Source of the DNA: Bugula neritina
Taxonomy: Eukaryota; Bryozoa; Gymnolaemata; Cheilostomatida; Bugulidae
Reading direction: 5' to 3'
NCBI GenBank assembly: GCA_964035545.1
Contig: OZ037770.1
Coordinates: 13,358,142 to 13,422,141 of the forward strand
DNA length: 64,000 bases
How positions within the stretch are numbered: the first letter of the stretch is position 1; each line of letters starts with the position of its first letter. A program made the translations under genes and the position numbers. Below the pieces are notes generated by a model. That model was not told where the DNA came from. It ran no database searches and saw nothing but the letters and a program-made list of their open reading frames with translations. Positions 35,101-48,500 of this stretch are shown here, one piece after another.

Positions 35101-37490
35101 TTAGGTTATCAATTATCAAGTGACACATATTTGAATATTTTGTTATTAGTAAGTGATATCCAGGTATGGGAAACATTTTAGTGGAGAGGTGAGAGGGCTG
35201 CAGTAAGCTATTCGAGCCAAGTTTTTGTATAGTTATATTCTTCAATTAAAACAGTTTATTTAATAAAAAATAGAAGCTATACCTTTCAGGGGAAGCTAGT
35301 TGTTAGAGCACAGGCTTAATATAAGATGAGCCATGAGTCTCAGTTAATGGTGATGTTACAAGGATTATCCAAGTGAGATTGACATCGTGCCTTAGTGAAA
35401 ACTCTTAGACCAGATTTTCAGCATGATGAGAGGCCTTAGCCCTTAGTCCCATTGTACTCAAGAGTTATCACAGGGGTGAAGGAGGGGTTATCACAAGGGT
35501 GGAGGAGGAGTTATTACAGGGGTGGAGGAGGTTATCACAGTGGTGGAGGAGGGATTCTCACAAGGATGGAGGAGGGGGTTCTTACAGGGGTGGAGGAGGG
35601 GGTTTCTTACAGGGGTGGACAAATATGAATAGAAGTTACCTGTTGAAGGAACAGAAAAGAGGTTTCCCATTGCTCTCTGCTGCCTTGTAACAGTTCAGAG
35701 TGGCTTCTTCTGTGGCAGCAATCGGTTTCTCACAGAAGACACCTTTACCTGCGTTGATTTAAATAATATATAAAATATTTTACCTGCGTTGGTTTAAATA
35801 ATATATAGAATATTTTACCTGCAAGTTTAAATAACCTAAACACTTTTTTACATGCGTTGGTTTGAGCAATGTAATATTGTTACCTAGCTGCATGGCTTAA
35901 ATAATAATTATAGTAGTTTTATCTGCATTATAGGTTTGAAATATATAACATCAGAATTTACCTGTATAGGTAAAATTTTCAAGTACTATAATTTTTAACA
36001 ATTTCCTTCATACCAAAAGCTTTCAGCACAATGTTATTTAACAATTATTCCACATGCTATTATAAAATAAAGAGGAACCCAACTTCACCTATAATTTAAA
36101 ATAGAAATATAAAAAACACTTAGCAGTATATTTTAATAAAAAAGTTCAACATGACTCATGAAAAAATTTTATCATTTATAAAATAGAGTTTGAGATAATT
36201 CTATAGGAAATTGAGTTCAACGAAAAGTTAATTTTTGTCTTATCGGGTATAAAAAACTGAACATGTATCTATTTAATTGTTTTAGGATTTAATATATTAC
36301 CTGCATTGAGTGATTTGAGCACTTGTTCTTCGTGTAGGTTGGTTGGCGTGCACACCATCACAAAGTCAACCCTGAATGTAGTTTAGAAACACAGTATAGC
36401 TCATTATAGATTTGACACTGAAAGAGAGGAATAGAAGTACCAACCCTGCTATACATAAAAAGTGAAAACTTTTGCTAAAATTTTCAGAATAAAAACTCAG
36501 AATACTGAAAACCAGCAATACCATAGAAAAATTTCAAAAGTTAGAATTAATGAAAAGGTCAACATCAAGTTTAAATACTTATATTAACCAATATTAATTC
36601 GGATTTATCAAGGAAAAACTAGCTTCATCAAGAATCTTTAGTGAAATGATCAATGCATGCTGAAATTCATTGTTAACCTTGACAAGTTTACAAGAGGTAA
36701 TTTTTACTCACAAATGCTTTGTTTATTTGAAATGTTACTAGTTGCTACAACAAAGTACAGCATTTCAGCCATTGTATTACTTCTAAAGGGTTTATTCATT
36801 TGCAGACAATCATGAGAAGGCACCGAGGGCATGAACTCAATTTGATCTTATGGAGCAGTTGTGGACAAACTAACCCACCTCTCATCACTTAGCATCTTGT
36901 CCATATCTGAGGGAGTCACGATCTCGCATTGATCTTGATGGTATTTAGTCAGCAGGGTTTGGGCATGCTCAGTGCGAAACTCCACTACGTAGAGTAGCTG
37001 CAAGTCAAAGCTTTTCGCTACATTATCTACAAAACACAATTATTTTTTAAGGCCACAATAAAACGCACTGCTAGAAGACTTCCTGACACACTTCCTTTAT
37101 GCAGCAATAAAATATTGATATATATATCTTAGCTACAATGTGGTTGAGAGTTGTACGCTAAAACAATTTAATTTTATCCCAAATTTTATGCTTAACTTTA
37201 TGCTGACGCTCTGTATTATAAAACTAATACTAATTTAGAATCATTGCTGACATTCACACTACTTTTAACTGCAACACGCTGAGCAGGCTTAAAAGTTTAG
37301 AACTTTCACTCCTAGATTACTGATAAGTCTATCTTCAAAATAAAGCAAACATTTTTTCAACTGACCAGGTCTAGTGAGCGTCGCCATCAAATCATAGCTT
37401 AGAAATCAAGCTAGACCTACCGAGGTGAATAGATCCTGCTCTACCAAGTCCACAAATTCCTACGCCAAGTCTTCTTTCACTGCTTGCCAT
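32170..37490 (-). CDS. Gfo/Idh/MocA family oxidoreductase, inositol 2-dehydrogenase-like
   Basis: Complete 8-exon gene, 339 residues, the usual length for inositol 2-dehydrogenase-type enzymes. Exons in gene order: 37421-37490, 36879-37026, 36301-36371, 35640-35748, 34077-34198, 33196-33419, 32687-32852, 32170-32279; all phases agree. The N-terminus has the Rossmann nucleotide motif GICGLGRAGSIH. The family's catalytic lysine lies in CEKPIA (exon 4), and the Asp/His pair in VHDIDAACW (exon 6); DTSRDSRYGYDQRCE matches the conserved GTID-SR-YGYDQR segment. The family oxidises sugars or inositols with NAD(P); the actual substrate cannot be read from sequence. Animal versions are often labelled YrbE-like. 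ATG at 37490 is chosen because it puts the Rossmann motif about 10 residues in; a further ATG just upstream is out of frame. Confidence 0.93.
32438..32628 (+). mobile_element. tRNA-derived SINE, copy 2
   Basis: Same family as 819-1031 and 62485-62681. A box A-like CTAGGGGTTAAAGCG and box B-like GGTTCAAGCCT start the element; the body contains AGAAGGGCATCCAGTC and ends near CCATCAGAGGTTTCTCAC. It sits in the last intron of the oxidoreductase gene, in the opposite orientation to it. Confidence 0.78.
35458..35625. repeat. GGTGGAGGAGG-rich tandem repeat
   Basis: About seven imperfect copies of a 22-24-bp unit (ggggtggaggagggrgttat with variants) beside the exon at 35640-35748. The G-rich strand is +, so the antisense gene transcript carries the C-rich strand. 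Confidence 0.85.
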
Positions 37491-40250
37491 GGTGCATGGA
37501 GTTCAAGGAGTTATAAGTTGAACTTATCTCGTCTGCTTATAGCATTCGACTGCCTGCCTGTCTGCTGCAGTCTTTGTTTTCTTTCCATTCAAAGATACTT
37601 CAACTATTGGATGCGGTATACTAACGCGATGGCAAATTGCCAAAAGCAGAGCATCATTCTTGGAGTTGTGCTCTTTTTAATGCCGTGCAATATATTATAT
37701 AGTTTATGTAGTTGTTGACATCCTTCAGTTAATTTATAAATTAAAGTTATTTAGTGAATTTCATAATAGCAAAATAATGTTGCTTTAAATTTTTCTTTGA
37801 CTAGAAATATAAATGAAGAGAATAGTGTTACAATGCCAGGTGTAACAAAATAATATTATGAATGCATGTCATGAGTGTATTATATTTAATGTGATGGGCA
37901 TAATTTATATAGTCCTTGACACAGCTAACGTAACAATGTATAATGTTGAAGTTGAAGCCATATCAGGTGCTGCTAATATTGATATTCATGCGTGTGCATG
38001 TTTGTAAAAACATATCTTTTAACATTAGATGGAAAGTTAATTTTATTAAACATCAACATGTCAGGTCTAGATCTCTTAGCTTACTCTCAGAGCATATTGT
38101 ATTTTATACAATAATTATATTCATAACTATATGCAATACCCACAGTTGTGTTTATCATATATGTAGTAAAATTAGGGTGTAATAGGGAAATTATTATGAA
38201 GGTGTCATATATTGAACGGGTGCTGTGCAAACTCTTGTAATCAACAATCACTCAAATTCAATCTGAGTGCATGCACCTAGGCCTAAAACATTGCCATGTA
38301 GGCCTGCTTTTTCTTTCTTCAACGCGTAGTTCTTTTAAAGGCAAGATAACTCCTATAAAGTTACATGGTTGGCCGATAAGTGTCAGTTCAAGGTCGGTAA
38401 ATAAACTGAGATTGTAAACCGATTTACAAATGACACTAATCTTAAATGCTATTGTGACTTTTGTAGAATTATTCTGATTAATTTCAAAGAACACAGGCTG
38501 CGTTAGGCTGACCGTTCGTAAATTTCCCCATTTCTGCAAAACATACACAGTGACAGTCACATGCAGTAATACTGATAGCTAACTTATCATTGTGATTGCG
38601 ACAGTCTCGGTAAAATGAAGTGTATAATGAAATAGAGCTGGCACTAGAGCCCTTTGATAATTTTTAATGTAAGTATATAATATAACTATGGTGACTATCA
38701 TTCATTTTGATTTTTGGTTCCCATTCTGATTCGTAATCTATTTCATACTCCTGGACTTTACTCCTACGGCTACTGTCATAGTCATACTCATAATCATTAT
38801 TTCATACTAATGCTGATACTGATAGTGAGAGTCATACTGATAGTGATACTACTACTCATAATGATAGTCATACTGGGTCTGATATTTAGTATCAGTGTGA
38901 CTATCACTGTGCGTACCAGGAAGTGTTAATGTACAACTAAAACTAAATCTAGCACTGTTTTACTTTTAGTTTACGGCGTAAAGTAATGCTTAAATGCTAA
39001 AACTTAAAATGATTTGCTTCTAGTTTTATTAGTATTAGTATTACTCAAATACTATTAGTATTACTACTATTAGTATTACTACTATTAGTATTACTAATAG
39101 TAATAGTAATACTAATAGACAATAGTTCTATGCCTTCGAGTTTGACAACCTGAACCTAAACCTGAACTTCGAACCGATGACCTACTCTAGCTAGTAGTAA
39201 TACTCTAATAGGTTGTGCTAGAATCAATAACTAGTACAACCTTTCTGACTCTATTAGTATTAGTATTTTGTTTTAGTTTTATGTAACTGCTGTAGTCGTA
39301 CTTATCATTTTTCAATAAATAAGCAGTCTTAACATAAAAGTATACTATTAGTATTACTATTAATATTGCCATATAGTTATAGACATTAGAAGTGTATCAC
39401 TCACTTATAATTATACTAATATTTAATTAATATACGCATTAGAGATTTGTATTAGTATAACCATCAGTCTCTGTATGAGTGTTTCCAACTCTATACCGAT
39501 TCTAAGCATTCCTATAATTAATCCAAGTGTAACAGTAATAAGTAAATCAGTAATTATCTCTTGTCCTAAGGGATAAAAAATAAAATAAAATTAATATTGT
39601 TTTAAATCAGAGCTTAAATCATATTTAGTGTTGGAATATTATTTTCCCTAAGAATAGACATTTACCAGGGGGCTAAACTGAGCTTAAATTCATTTAAAAC
39701 TACAATCAATGGTCACAGTCTCAGTGCCTGTGAGTGTTTGAGTATTTACAATCAATGGAAATGCTGATATCACTCAGTTGCGGTTCCTTTCAGTATCCAA
39801 AATTGAATAGGTTTTATTTTTAAAATGTTTTCCTTGTAGCCTAGTTATTCACTATATGTGGTACAAATTATAAATAAGGACTGTGTTTTTTCTTAGCAAA
39901 TATGAAATGTATTCTCAACTTTGTACCATCTTCAATAGATTTTTTATAGAAAAATTGTTATTGTAAATACTGTTTGTGTGATAAGATCTTTCAAAGTTAA
40001 TTTTTCTCACTCATAGTTTTCATTTATGACTACTATAACTATTGTCAAGTTAGTTTTAAACTGTCATACCATAATCTGTGTGAAGATAAAATTTCATGTC
40101 AGTTTTCCAGTTTCAAACTTGAAGCGTTTAAATTTTTACTAAACTCCAAATATTCTGTATATAGTTACGGAGTTAGTTTTGCTGTAGGTTGTTGGGAGTG
40201 TAGGTTTCCCTACAGAAAGTTTAGCTGTATTGTAGAGTACCAGTTGAGTC
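37491..40250. other. Divergent intergenic region between oxidoreductase and phospholipase D
   Basis: The two flanking genes point away from each other, so this 2.8-kb stretch should contain both promoters. It is AT-rich with low-complexity TACT/AGTA-type tracts at about 38740-38890 and 39020-39115. A 100-codon minus-strand frame at 38258-38560 has no recognisable homology. No conserved promoter element could be assigned. Confidence 0.5.
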
Positions 40251-43200
40251 ATGGACAGACAAGGTTCTATATTGTCCACCTTGTCAGATTTTGACATTCT
40301 GGACGGAGTACCTGACCAACCTGTCGAGTGTGGCAAAGTCAGCGCCACAGGTGATAATTCTCATAATTTGTGTCAAGGTCGTGAAAGAAACTAAGAAATT
40401 ATATTGTAACAAATAATGATTGGTGCTTACGTTGTACTGTTGTGGGATTATTTATCTTTGTCTATTTTAACAATAAGCTGTTTCTTAAATACTGTTTTTC
40501 CCAAGAGTGTCAAAATAAAGAGTTATAAAATTGACAACTAGTACTTTCGTATCAGTTTATTTGATTGTTTTATAAATGCAGGAGATGGAGTTGTTGTACC
40601 TTTGGGGGTGGGACACGAGTATCTTCACCCCAATAGAGAGATCTATGTGAAGATATCAGTGAGAGAAACTCACGGTTTTGCAGCTGATGTTCTTCCGGGC
40701 TCTTCCAGATTGTGAGTTGTCTTTTCCAGCAATCCAAATCTTTATACAGCGCTCTCTCCGTATCTCACTAAGCTGCGGGTTCCGAAGCCTCAATTCGTGG
40801 CATATAGTAGAATACCAGATTTAACTCACTGATCTACTAAATTCAGCCATTTTGTTCCTATACACACATACATAAGCTACAAAGCAAGGGTCCAAGCCCT
40901 TCTTGTGGCCTATGGAATTTCGTAAGAAAGGGATCCGTGAGATAAGGAGGAAGTTTTGTATTGTGTTCCCTAAATTCTTATGCCAATAAATCGCTTTTTT
41001 ACCTTGAGTCGTGTTTAAATATGCTTAACTGGTATATATTTACATCTCAAGACATTAATTGAGGAGTTTCTAATGGAATGATAACTCTAACACAGCCATG
41101 TTTATCCCAACTCTGAATTCTATGCTATCGTCCAGGTATGATATTGAATGCAGCCATCATGGTTACAAATGGCGGATAGTGCGTAAATACAGCCATTTTG
41201 AGGAGTTACATCGCTCCCTCAGACTATACAGAGCCTCCCTTTTCATTGGAGTTACCCCTAATACAAAGACAACTACAGTTTCCCTTCCTCCCAAAGAAAA
41301 GAGAGCTAATGCTCAGCCAATGAGGTGAGAGAGAGCATAACTCTAGTGCGTGTGTACTGACCCATGCTCTATACTCTATAGGTCCCTGATTTAATTTATG
41401 AACCAATTTATCATTGTCTGCTTTATGAATCATGTATGCTATATTTTATTACAGCTTGCTAGAAATGTAAGACATTTTTATCTAGGACGGTTGTTTCTAG
41501 TAGTAGTGCAGCAGTAATAGCAGCAGCAGCAATAGTACTAGTAGTAGTAGTAGTAGTAGTACTAGTAGCAGCAGTAGCTGTAGCCATGCTAAATGTATTT
41601 CCATACCCTCTGTGTCACTAATTCTATACCCCCCTCCTGTAGGATGCTAATATACACCAGAACTAAAATCACCGTACACCTACTTTTACTCCACATGTGT
41701 TGTGAAACTCTTCCACAATATTGCCACATGCCCTTCATTGTAACTACTTGCGGGTGGGGTGGGGCTATAGCAGCCCGCATGAGACCAGTGCTGTTGGCCA
41801 TGCTCTCAGTCTACCCTCTCAAGTTGCCATATGTGCAACTAGTTTACTGCTCTGCGTTACAGACTTTAGACTCTAGAGTGTTTGTTACATGGTTAGAGTG
41901 TGAATTGCATCTTTTGGACTTGTTAAGGGCTGAACATGCATCTAACCAGATTGTATTTGACCACTGGCCTGACCACTAGACAGGCTCGTGGCCAGGCTAG
42001 TGGCCAGGCTATAATACATTGTTATTTCCCAGATTGTGCTGCACATGTTAAGCTAGCTACACTATCTCTGGTAGACAATACAGCAGATATTTACAGTAGC
42101 TATGAAGATGTAATACACACAGATGTCTACTTGGTGGTCATAATCACACTCTATCTGCCCTAGACACTTGTCTTTCTATATCTATTACAAAAAGTGCTCC
42201 TCATTAACATAATCCGCCCTTTATAGTCCTACAATGTGGTTATGTGGTTACTGAGTTGATGAAAAGGTCTGTCAAAATAAAAAACATGCCAAACTGTAAA
42301 CACAGTTTGCTATTGTCACTGAAGGTTGTGTTGCTATCAAATAGTTTAGTGGAACATCAGTTGTTACTAATGGCTTTGTAGATATCAAAGGCTATAATAA
42401 CTTGAGATGTACACACAGGAGTACTATTTCAGTGTAGATATTAAATTTCCTCTCCCCCAGGGGACGTATTGTTAGTTTCTGATGAGGTTTTAAAGTTTTA
42501 AACCGTAATTTCTTTAAACTGAGAGATTGGAAAATTGTGAGGGTGGGTAGACGGAGAAGTGAAGGAAATCTGTTCATAAGTCAAGTAGTCTTTAAGTTAA
42601 GTTCAAGTTTCTGGAACTACTTGAGTTTAATGTAAGCAGAGATGAGTCTAAATAACTACAGTCATCTCCCCATGCTTTCATAGACTGAGCTAATCTCTCT
42701 GGAGATGTGCTGCATTGTCTCTCAGGCAAATAAAATTAGAGAAAAGCATACATGTTTATTAACCACACTAGGAAACACAAAAGGCCATAAACAAAACGTA
42801 TGATGATAAACAAAATATTATTGTAAAGCTTTTTATTTACATCCAACCAGTATAAAGGGCATTAAAAGAGATGTATCCTGTAGCTTTGTTTTGTTATTTC
42901 TTCTACAGATAACACTTATTTGAAATGTTGTTTGTAGCTTTGCATAAGCTTATTATTTTAGGCGTGGAGCACAGACTCGTTTTTGTGATGAAAACAGAGT
43001 TTTAACTGGTAGAATGCCTCTTTTCTCATGATAAATATTTGCATTTCTGTTGTCATCTCCAACTGAAATTAATAGGGAGATTAGGAAACCTGAGTTACAG
43101 CATCTCTCTTCCTGTGACTGGCTAAACTGTTGGTGGTGGGTGTGGCCTATGCTGTTGTAGTTAGACACCTCCCCCCTCCCCCCTCCCCCTCCCCCCAGCC

Positions 43201-45553
43201 TGGCAGCCCTATAGGAGATACATGACTCATTCCTTTCTAAGGAAATGTAAATACGTATAAATCACAGCTGTTTGTAAAGATTTCCTTAAAATAAGGGAAA
43301 AAGAAGTAAATAGGGGAAAACTTTTTATCTCTGTGGTAAATTTATTGTGAATTATGTGTTGCGAAATCAGCCAGTCCAAAAAGTTTCCTATCATATCGAG
43401 TTGAATTTATCTCTACTTGTTATACTAACTGTGATTGCAGATTGACTGAATCTCAGTTAGACATTATCATTTTATTACTTTATTGAAGCCTGCTTAAACA
43501 TGATTTAGTAGTAGATTATGTTAGAGTACTCTGTCAGCTAGTAGATTATGTTAGAGTACTCTGTCAGCTAGTAGATTATGTTAGAGTACTCTGTCAGCTA
43601 GTAGATTATGTTAGAGTACTCTGTCAGCTAGTAGATTATGTTAGAGTACTCTGTCAGCTAGTAGATTATGTTAGAGTACTCTGTCAGCTAGTAGATTATG
43701 TTAGAGTACTCTGTCAGCTAGTAGATTATGTTAGAGTACTCTGTCAGCTAGTAGATTATGTTAGAGTACTCTGTCAGCTAGTAGATTATAGAATACAGTA
43801 CATGAATGCACTTCTATAAATTATTTAGGAGCTGTAGCTGAGGAATTGGGATAGCCTAAGTTCTTCTATTTTATTCGTAATTTTTGGTTTGAAATTCTTG
43901 TGAGAATGTAACTTTTTTGTTGCATTTCTAATCTAAAACACAGGCTTTTCTCAATTTCTCCATTACTGCACCTACCTCTCCTTTTTAATCAAAAGAGTTT
44001 AATAAGAGGTAGAGAAAACATAGGAGGTAATAGATGTCCTGCATGCTATACCCCCCCCCCCCCTTTAAAGTTCTCCAGCTCTCTGTTGTAGGAGGAAGGT
44101 TGGGAGAGTTCAGCGCAAAGTCTCTCTCCGATTCCCAAACAAACCGGAGATATTCATAAGTTCACCTTCTCAAGTAGAGAGACGCAGGGTGAGTGTTACA
44201 TCACCTCGTGACTCAGGGGGCCACAACTCCGGTTTTACAGAGTTATATGGCAACAGTTGGGTTTAAATTACTCTTCGCATACCTACCAATATATAATAAT
44301 ATAATATTATAATATAATCTAATTTAATAATATAATATAATTTAATAATATAATATAATATGGTATGATAATGTGGTGTGATAATATAATATAATAGGAT
44401 AATATAATAATATGCTATAATATATAGACTATAGAGTTACTAGCATGTTCCCGTTGGTTTATTCAAAAGCAGTAGAAGCCATATTGTGTTCCTAACGGGC
44501 TATTGGTAATGTCAGGGACAGTATTTGCTAGCTCCTCTGCCACAGTAGAGTCTCCAGACTATGTACTCAGCATGGTTTTAGGGCTATAAGATGGGAGGGA
44601 AGGGGGGTGAGGGGGAGGGGGGTAGTAAAACCTGAGCCAAACTGACTTGAAATGCATGCATCGTATTGTAATATACAGTGCAAGGAATTCCTCTAAACAT
44701 GGCCAGATTTGTGTGCAGATATATCAAGTCACCGTTCAATAGAAACATCTCACTAGACTGTCGCTTGTCACACTGAAAGATAAATGTAGCCTATCTAGTA
44801 CTTACAGTTGTGTGTTTATTGTGCCGACTTTGGAAATTCCCCATTCCTAATGTTATCTACAGCGTTTGGCTATCTGAAACATCCAATCTTGTAATAATTT
44901 GCAATACTTTATTTACAAACTCCACAGTGAATGTACTTCACAGTTTATATTGGCTAATGTTATCAGTATTACATTACGATGGTTCAGGGTTATATACGTC
45001 TGATGTAATGTATGTCACACGAGGTTTCCTCCCCCATGTTGTTTATGCATGTCAATCAGGGAAAGCTTGTTATTCTATGTTGTATTATTTGTTATTATAT
45101 GCTGCATAATTTCATCGGTAAACAGAGACTAAAAATGCCTCACAATGAATCTGGAGTTGTTTTCTCTCTCTAAACTTGGAAATTAACTATTTTAGCAGGG
45201 AATTTACCAAAATAGTGTATCTTCTAGTGTAACTATAATGCTCCCTCCGTATCTCACTAAGCTACAGTGCTCCCTCTGTATCTCACTAAGCTACAGTGCT
45301 CCCTCCGTGAGATATAGAGGAAACACTGTACTTGTACACGTAGAAAACATAATATTGTATATTTGGTTTACAATATCATCTCCATGTTGATTTACTCTCC
45401 CAACATGTTTGTTTGGATTCTTATGATAATAAACAACAACATTGATGTCTTCTCCTTTGGTCAACACGTTCCTATATTCTACTGTAGAGGAGACTGGAAG
45501 AGTATCTCAACGCCTTACTCAAAGACCCCACCTACAGGACGCATGAGTCAACG
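40251..45553 (+). CDS. PLD1: Phospholipase D exons 1-5: N-terminus and PX domain
   Basis: Exons 40251-40350, 40582-40711, 41136-41324, 44092-44188 and 45488-45553. Exon 3 carries the PX core [18 protein letters not shown], where the basic-aromatic RKYSHF matches the phosphoinositide-binding strand and helix of PX domains; exon 5 ends the domain with [17 protein letters not shown]. Between exons 3 and 4, 41325-44091 is a 2.8-kb intron holding a 30-bp minisatellite and C-rich tracts. Confidence 0.92.
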
Positions 45554-48500
45554 GTAAGATTCTGACCTTGACACTCAGGAATGGCTGCTTTTATTAGTTT
45601 CGGTTGAATTTTACTGATCGACTAAATTTAGTTTCAGTTGCACTGTAATAATTGCTGTCTGGGAGATTGTAGTATATTTTTAGAAATTGTTTGCTCCTGC
45701 ACATTTCACTATGAAAAGTTAAATTAATTCAAATGTCAGTGTTTTGTTATATATAAAATTTCGTTCAGTTTTACGAACACCCTTAAGGCATTGCTTTTAG
45801 AATAGAAATCAAGTTGAGACCCATTAACTGTGTGTAGTTTTACTGTGTAATTATATTGCACGGAAGTTTACTTTATGATTTTATGATTTAATTCTTTGTA
45901 TTTATCAAGGAAAATTTAAATTGATTTTTTATAAGCATAACTTAATGATTGGCATAAAAAATACACGATGCAGTAAACAGCAGTGGTGACCAAATGCATA
46001 AAATAAAGTAATATATACATGTGTAAAAGGGAAAATATATATTATACATCTTGCACAGATTGAGATGTACTAATAGGTATTCTGAGATTAAGCTATTGAA
46101 CTATAGCCATAAATTCTACCTCATAACTTCTAAAGTGGCTTAAGTTATCTGGCTTGAATTTACACATCTTATAGATAGCCTCCAGTGGAAGCATTGCGAA
46201 GATGTGGGCCATCGTACGCTGTTATGTGCTGATGAGGGGACAAATCCTGAAACAGCTGCTATACACTGATGAATTATTTTATATGACACGTTGATATAAT
46301 CTTTAGATGAGGTTCCTTGAGATTAGCAAGCTGTCGTTTGCTAAGAATCGAGGAAAAAAGTTCCATGAGGGGTACATCTTGAAGAGGTCTGGGGGGAGGA
46401 GATTCTCCACTCTTCTGAGCTGCTTCCAACCTACAGCAGCTGTTTGGAACAGAAGGTGTAGTGTAGTATATATAGTATTAGTAGTATATAGTATGAGTAG
46501 TATATATAGTATTAGTAGTGTATATAGTATTAGTAGTATATATAGTATTAGAGTGTTTGTGTGCAGGTGGCTGGTTTTGAAAGACTCATACGTCTGCTAC
46601 TTGAGACAGAATCAGGAGATTGCAGACGTCATGCTGTTTGATCAGGACTTCTATGAAGTGAAGAGAGGTCTTGCCTCTACCAGAATAAAACATGGCCTCA
46701 TTATTACCAACACAGTTAGGTTGGTCCAGTAAAGTGAATAACTATACGCTCGTGCTAGCAATAAGTAATTTCATTGTAGTGCTAGTACTACTAGTGCTAC
46801 TAGTAGTACTAGCACTAAATTTAGTAGTATTAGTAGTAGTACTAGTACTACTAATTGTACTAGTATTATTAGTAGTACTAGTGGTACTAGTACTACTAGT
46901 TGTACTAGTGGTAGTAGTATTAGTACTACTGTTAATGCTATTACTATCAGTACTACTACTAGTGGTAGTACTAATATTATAGTAGTACTAATACTACTAA
47001 TAATACTACTGGTACTAATAGTAGTAGTACTAGTAATACTAGTACTATTCACTGGTATCACTGGTAAGTCTCTCTAAATTTTGCTATAAAAATTACTTTA
47101 AATTTAAATTGACATTAAGGATATAACATTATTTGAGAGTTATGTTCTCTAATAACAAATGCTTCAACTTCAGTTGCTGCTGTTTTAGTTTGTACAAAGT
47201 ATCGGTTTACTTTTCTCACTCTTCTCATCTCTATACTCGTACTGAGACTTATAGCATTTACTGAGACTTGTGTTTTGTTGATTTGGTGTTTCCATTGACT
47301 TCTAGAGAGCTGGCATTGAAGACAACCAGTCATCACAAGAGAGATAACTGGGTGCTAGCTATAACGCAGGTGGCAGAGTCGTGTGAGTACACAGCGCCAA
47401 CTCCACACGCCTCATTCGCTCCTCAGCGTAAAGAACTCGCTCACTGGTATGTGTAAATATATTCTTGTGACCTTCCGGAATATTCTAATTGATCTCCCTG
47501 CAGCCCAACTTTCTTTTTCCACAGGAAATCTTTGCGTGGTACAGAGAGTTCTCAGTTCTGTATGCTGGTTTTATGTTACTTTGTTACGTTTTTAAATTTT
47601 TTGTTATTGTTTTTATCAAATTAAAATATTTTTTCTCCTTGGCTGTCTACAAAATTGAAATTTAAATACATGTGAACAGTGAAACTACAAAATTGTAAGT
47701 TTTAAATTTTAAATTTTTTCAAGATGAATTCTTTTATTATATATAAATTCACAGAATATAAAATAACTTTCTAGTGCCATAGATTTGGCATTCTATCAAC
47801 TTTGGCAGTCAATTATGTGTTTCATTCATAATTCAGTCTTTCCTCCGTTATTTGTTGTACACAGACTCACGTCTGCTAGCGTTGAGTGATATCACTTCCT
47901 GTGAAGATTCTGCCATTTCTAACAACTGACGAGGTGTAAGGTTTCTGTTGTTAGTTGAGTGACCTCGTACCCCATTCTGTTAAACTGTTGTGACCCTGTT
48001 AATATACCCGTAAATTATTCTCATGCATCTCTCCGTGGTTTGTAAGGCTCCATGACAAAGAGGAGGAGAGGTTAGTGGGGGAGGGTTAGTGGGGGAGGGG
48101 TTAGTGGAGGAGGGGAGGGGGTTATTTGTAGTCAACAAATATTTTACACATTTTTCCCATAATATAAAAGCCCATGGCTACAGATTATAACTGTTATTGT
48201 CTGATACATTTTGAAAATTATTTTCCGGAGGACACTGAAATAGCAAAAACAGAACTCTTTGAAGAATCCTTCAACTTTGTGTAATGCATTTATAGAAAGT
48301 TTTGGGAGCGTGGAATATATTTTTCGCATGAAAATATATTTATGCTGAGGGAGTTTTAGTGAATCTTAATCCTTTCGGTATTACAACAAACCAGTAGAAG
48401 ACCTGCTTTAGTTATCCAATTCACTGCTTTCTCTTACTATTTTATATTTTAGCGAGTGTTGAATGGTCCACCTGAAGCATGTTAATGTGATTTTCATTTC

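Noticed and set aside
38258-38560. 100-codon minus-strand frame in the divergent intergenic region
   Set aside because: Not repeat-derived, but no homology recognised and no partner exons found; could be an unannotated exon, left uncalled.
41593-41979. 128-codon plus-strand frame in phospholipase D intron 3
   Set aside because: Cys/Leu-rich composition without domain signals, overlapped by a minus-strand frame, and it interrupts a PX domain that splices cleanly around it.
43504-43790. CRISPR-like regular 30-bp repeats
   Set aside because: No spacers; units abut head to tail, and the locus is a eukaryotic intron.
46692-47061. Opposed Val/Leu- and Ile/Thr-rich frames on both strands
   Set aside because: Caused by the self-complementary TAGTAC repeat.
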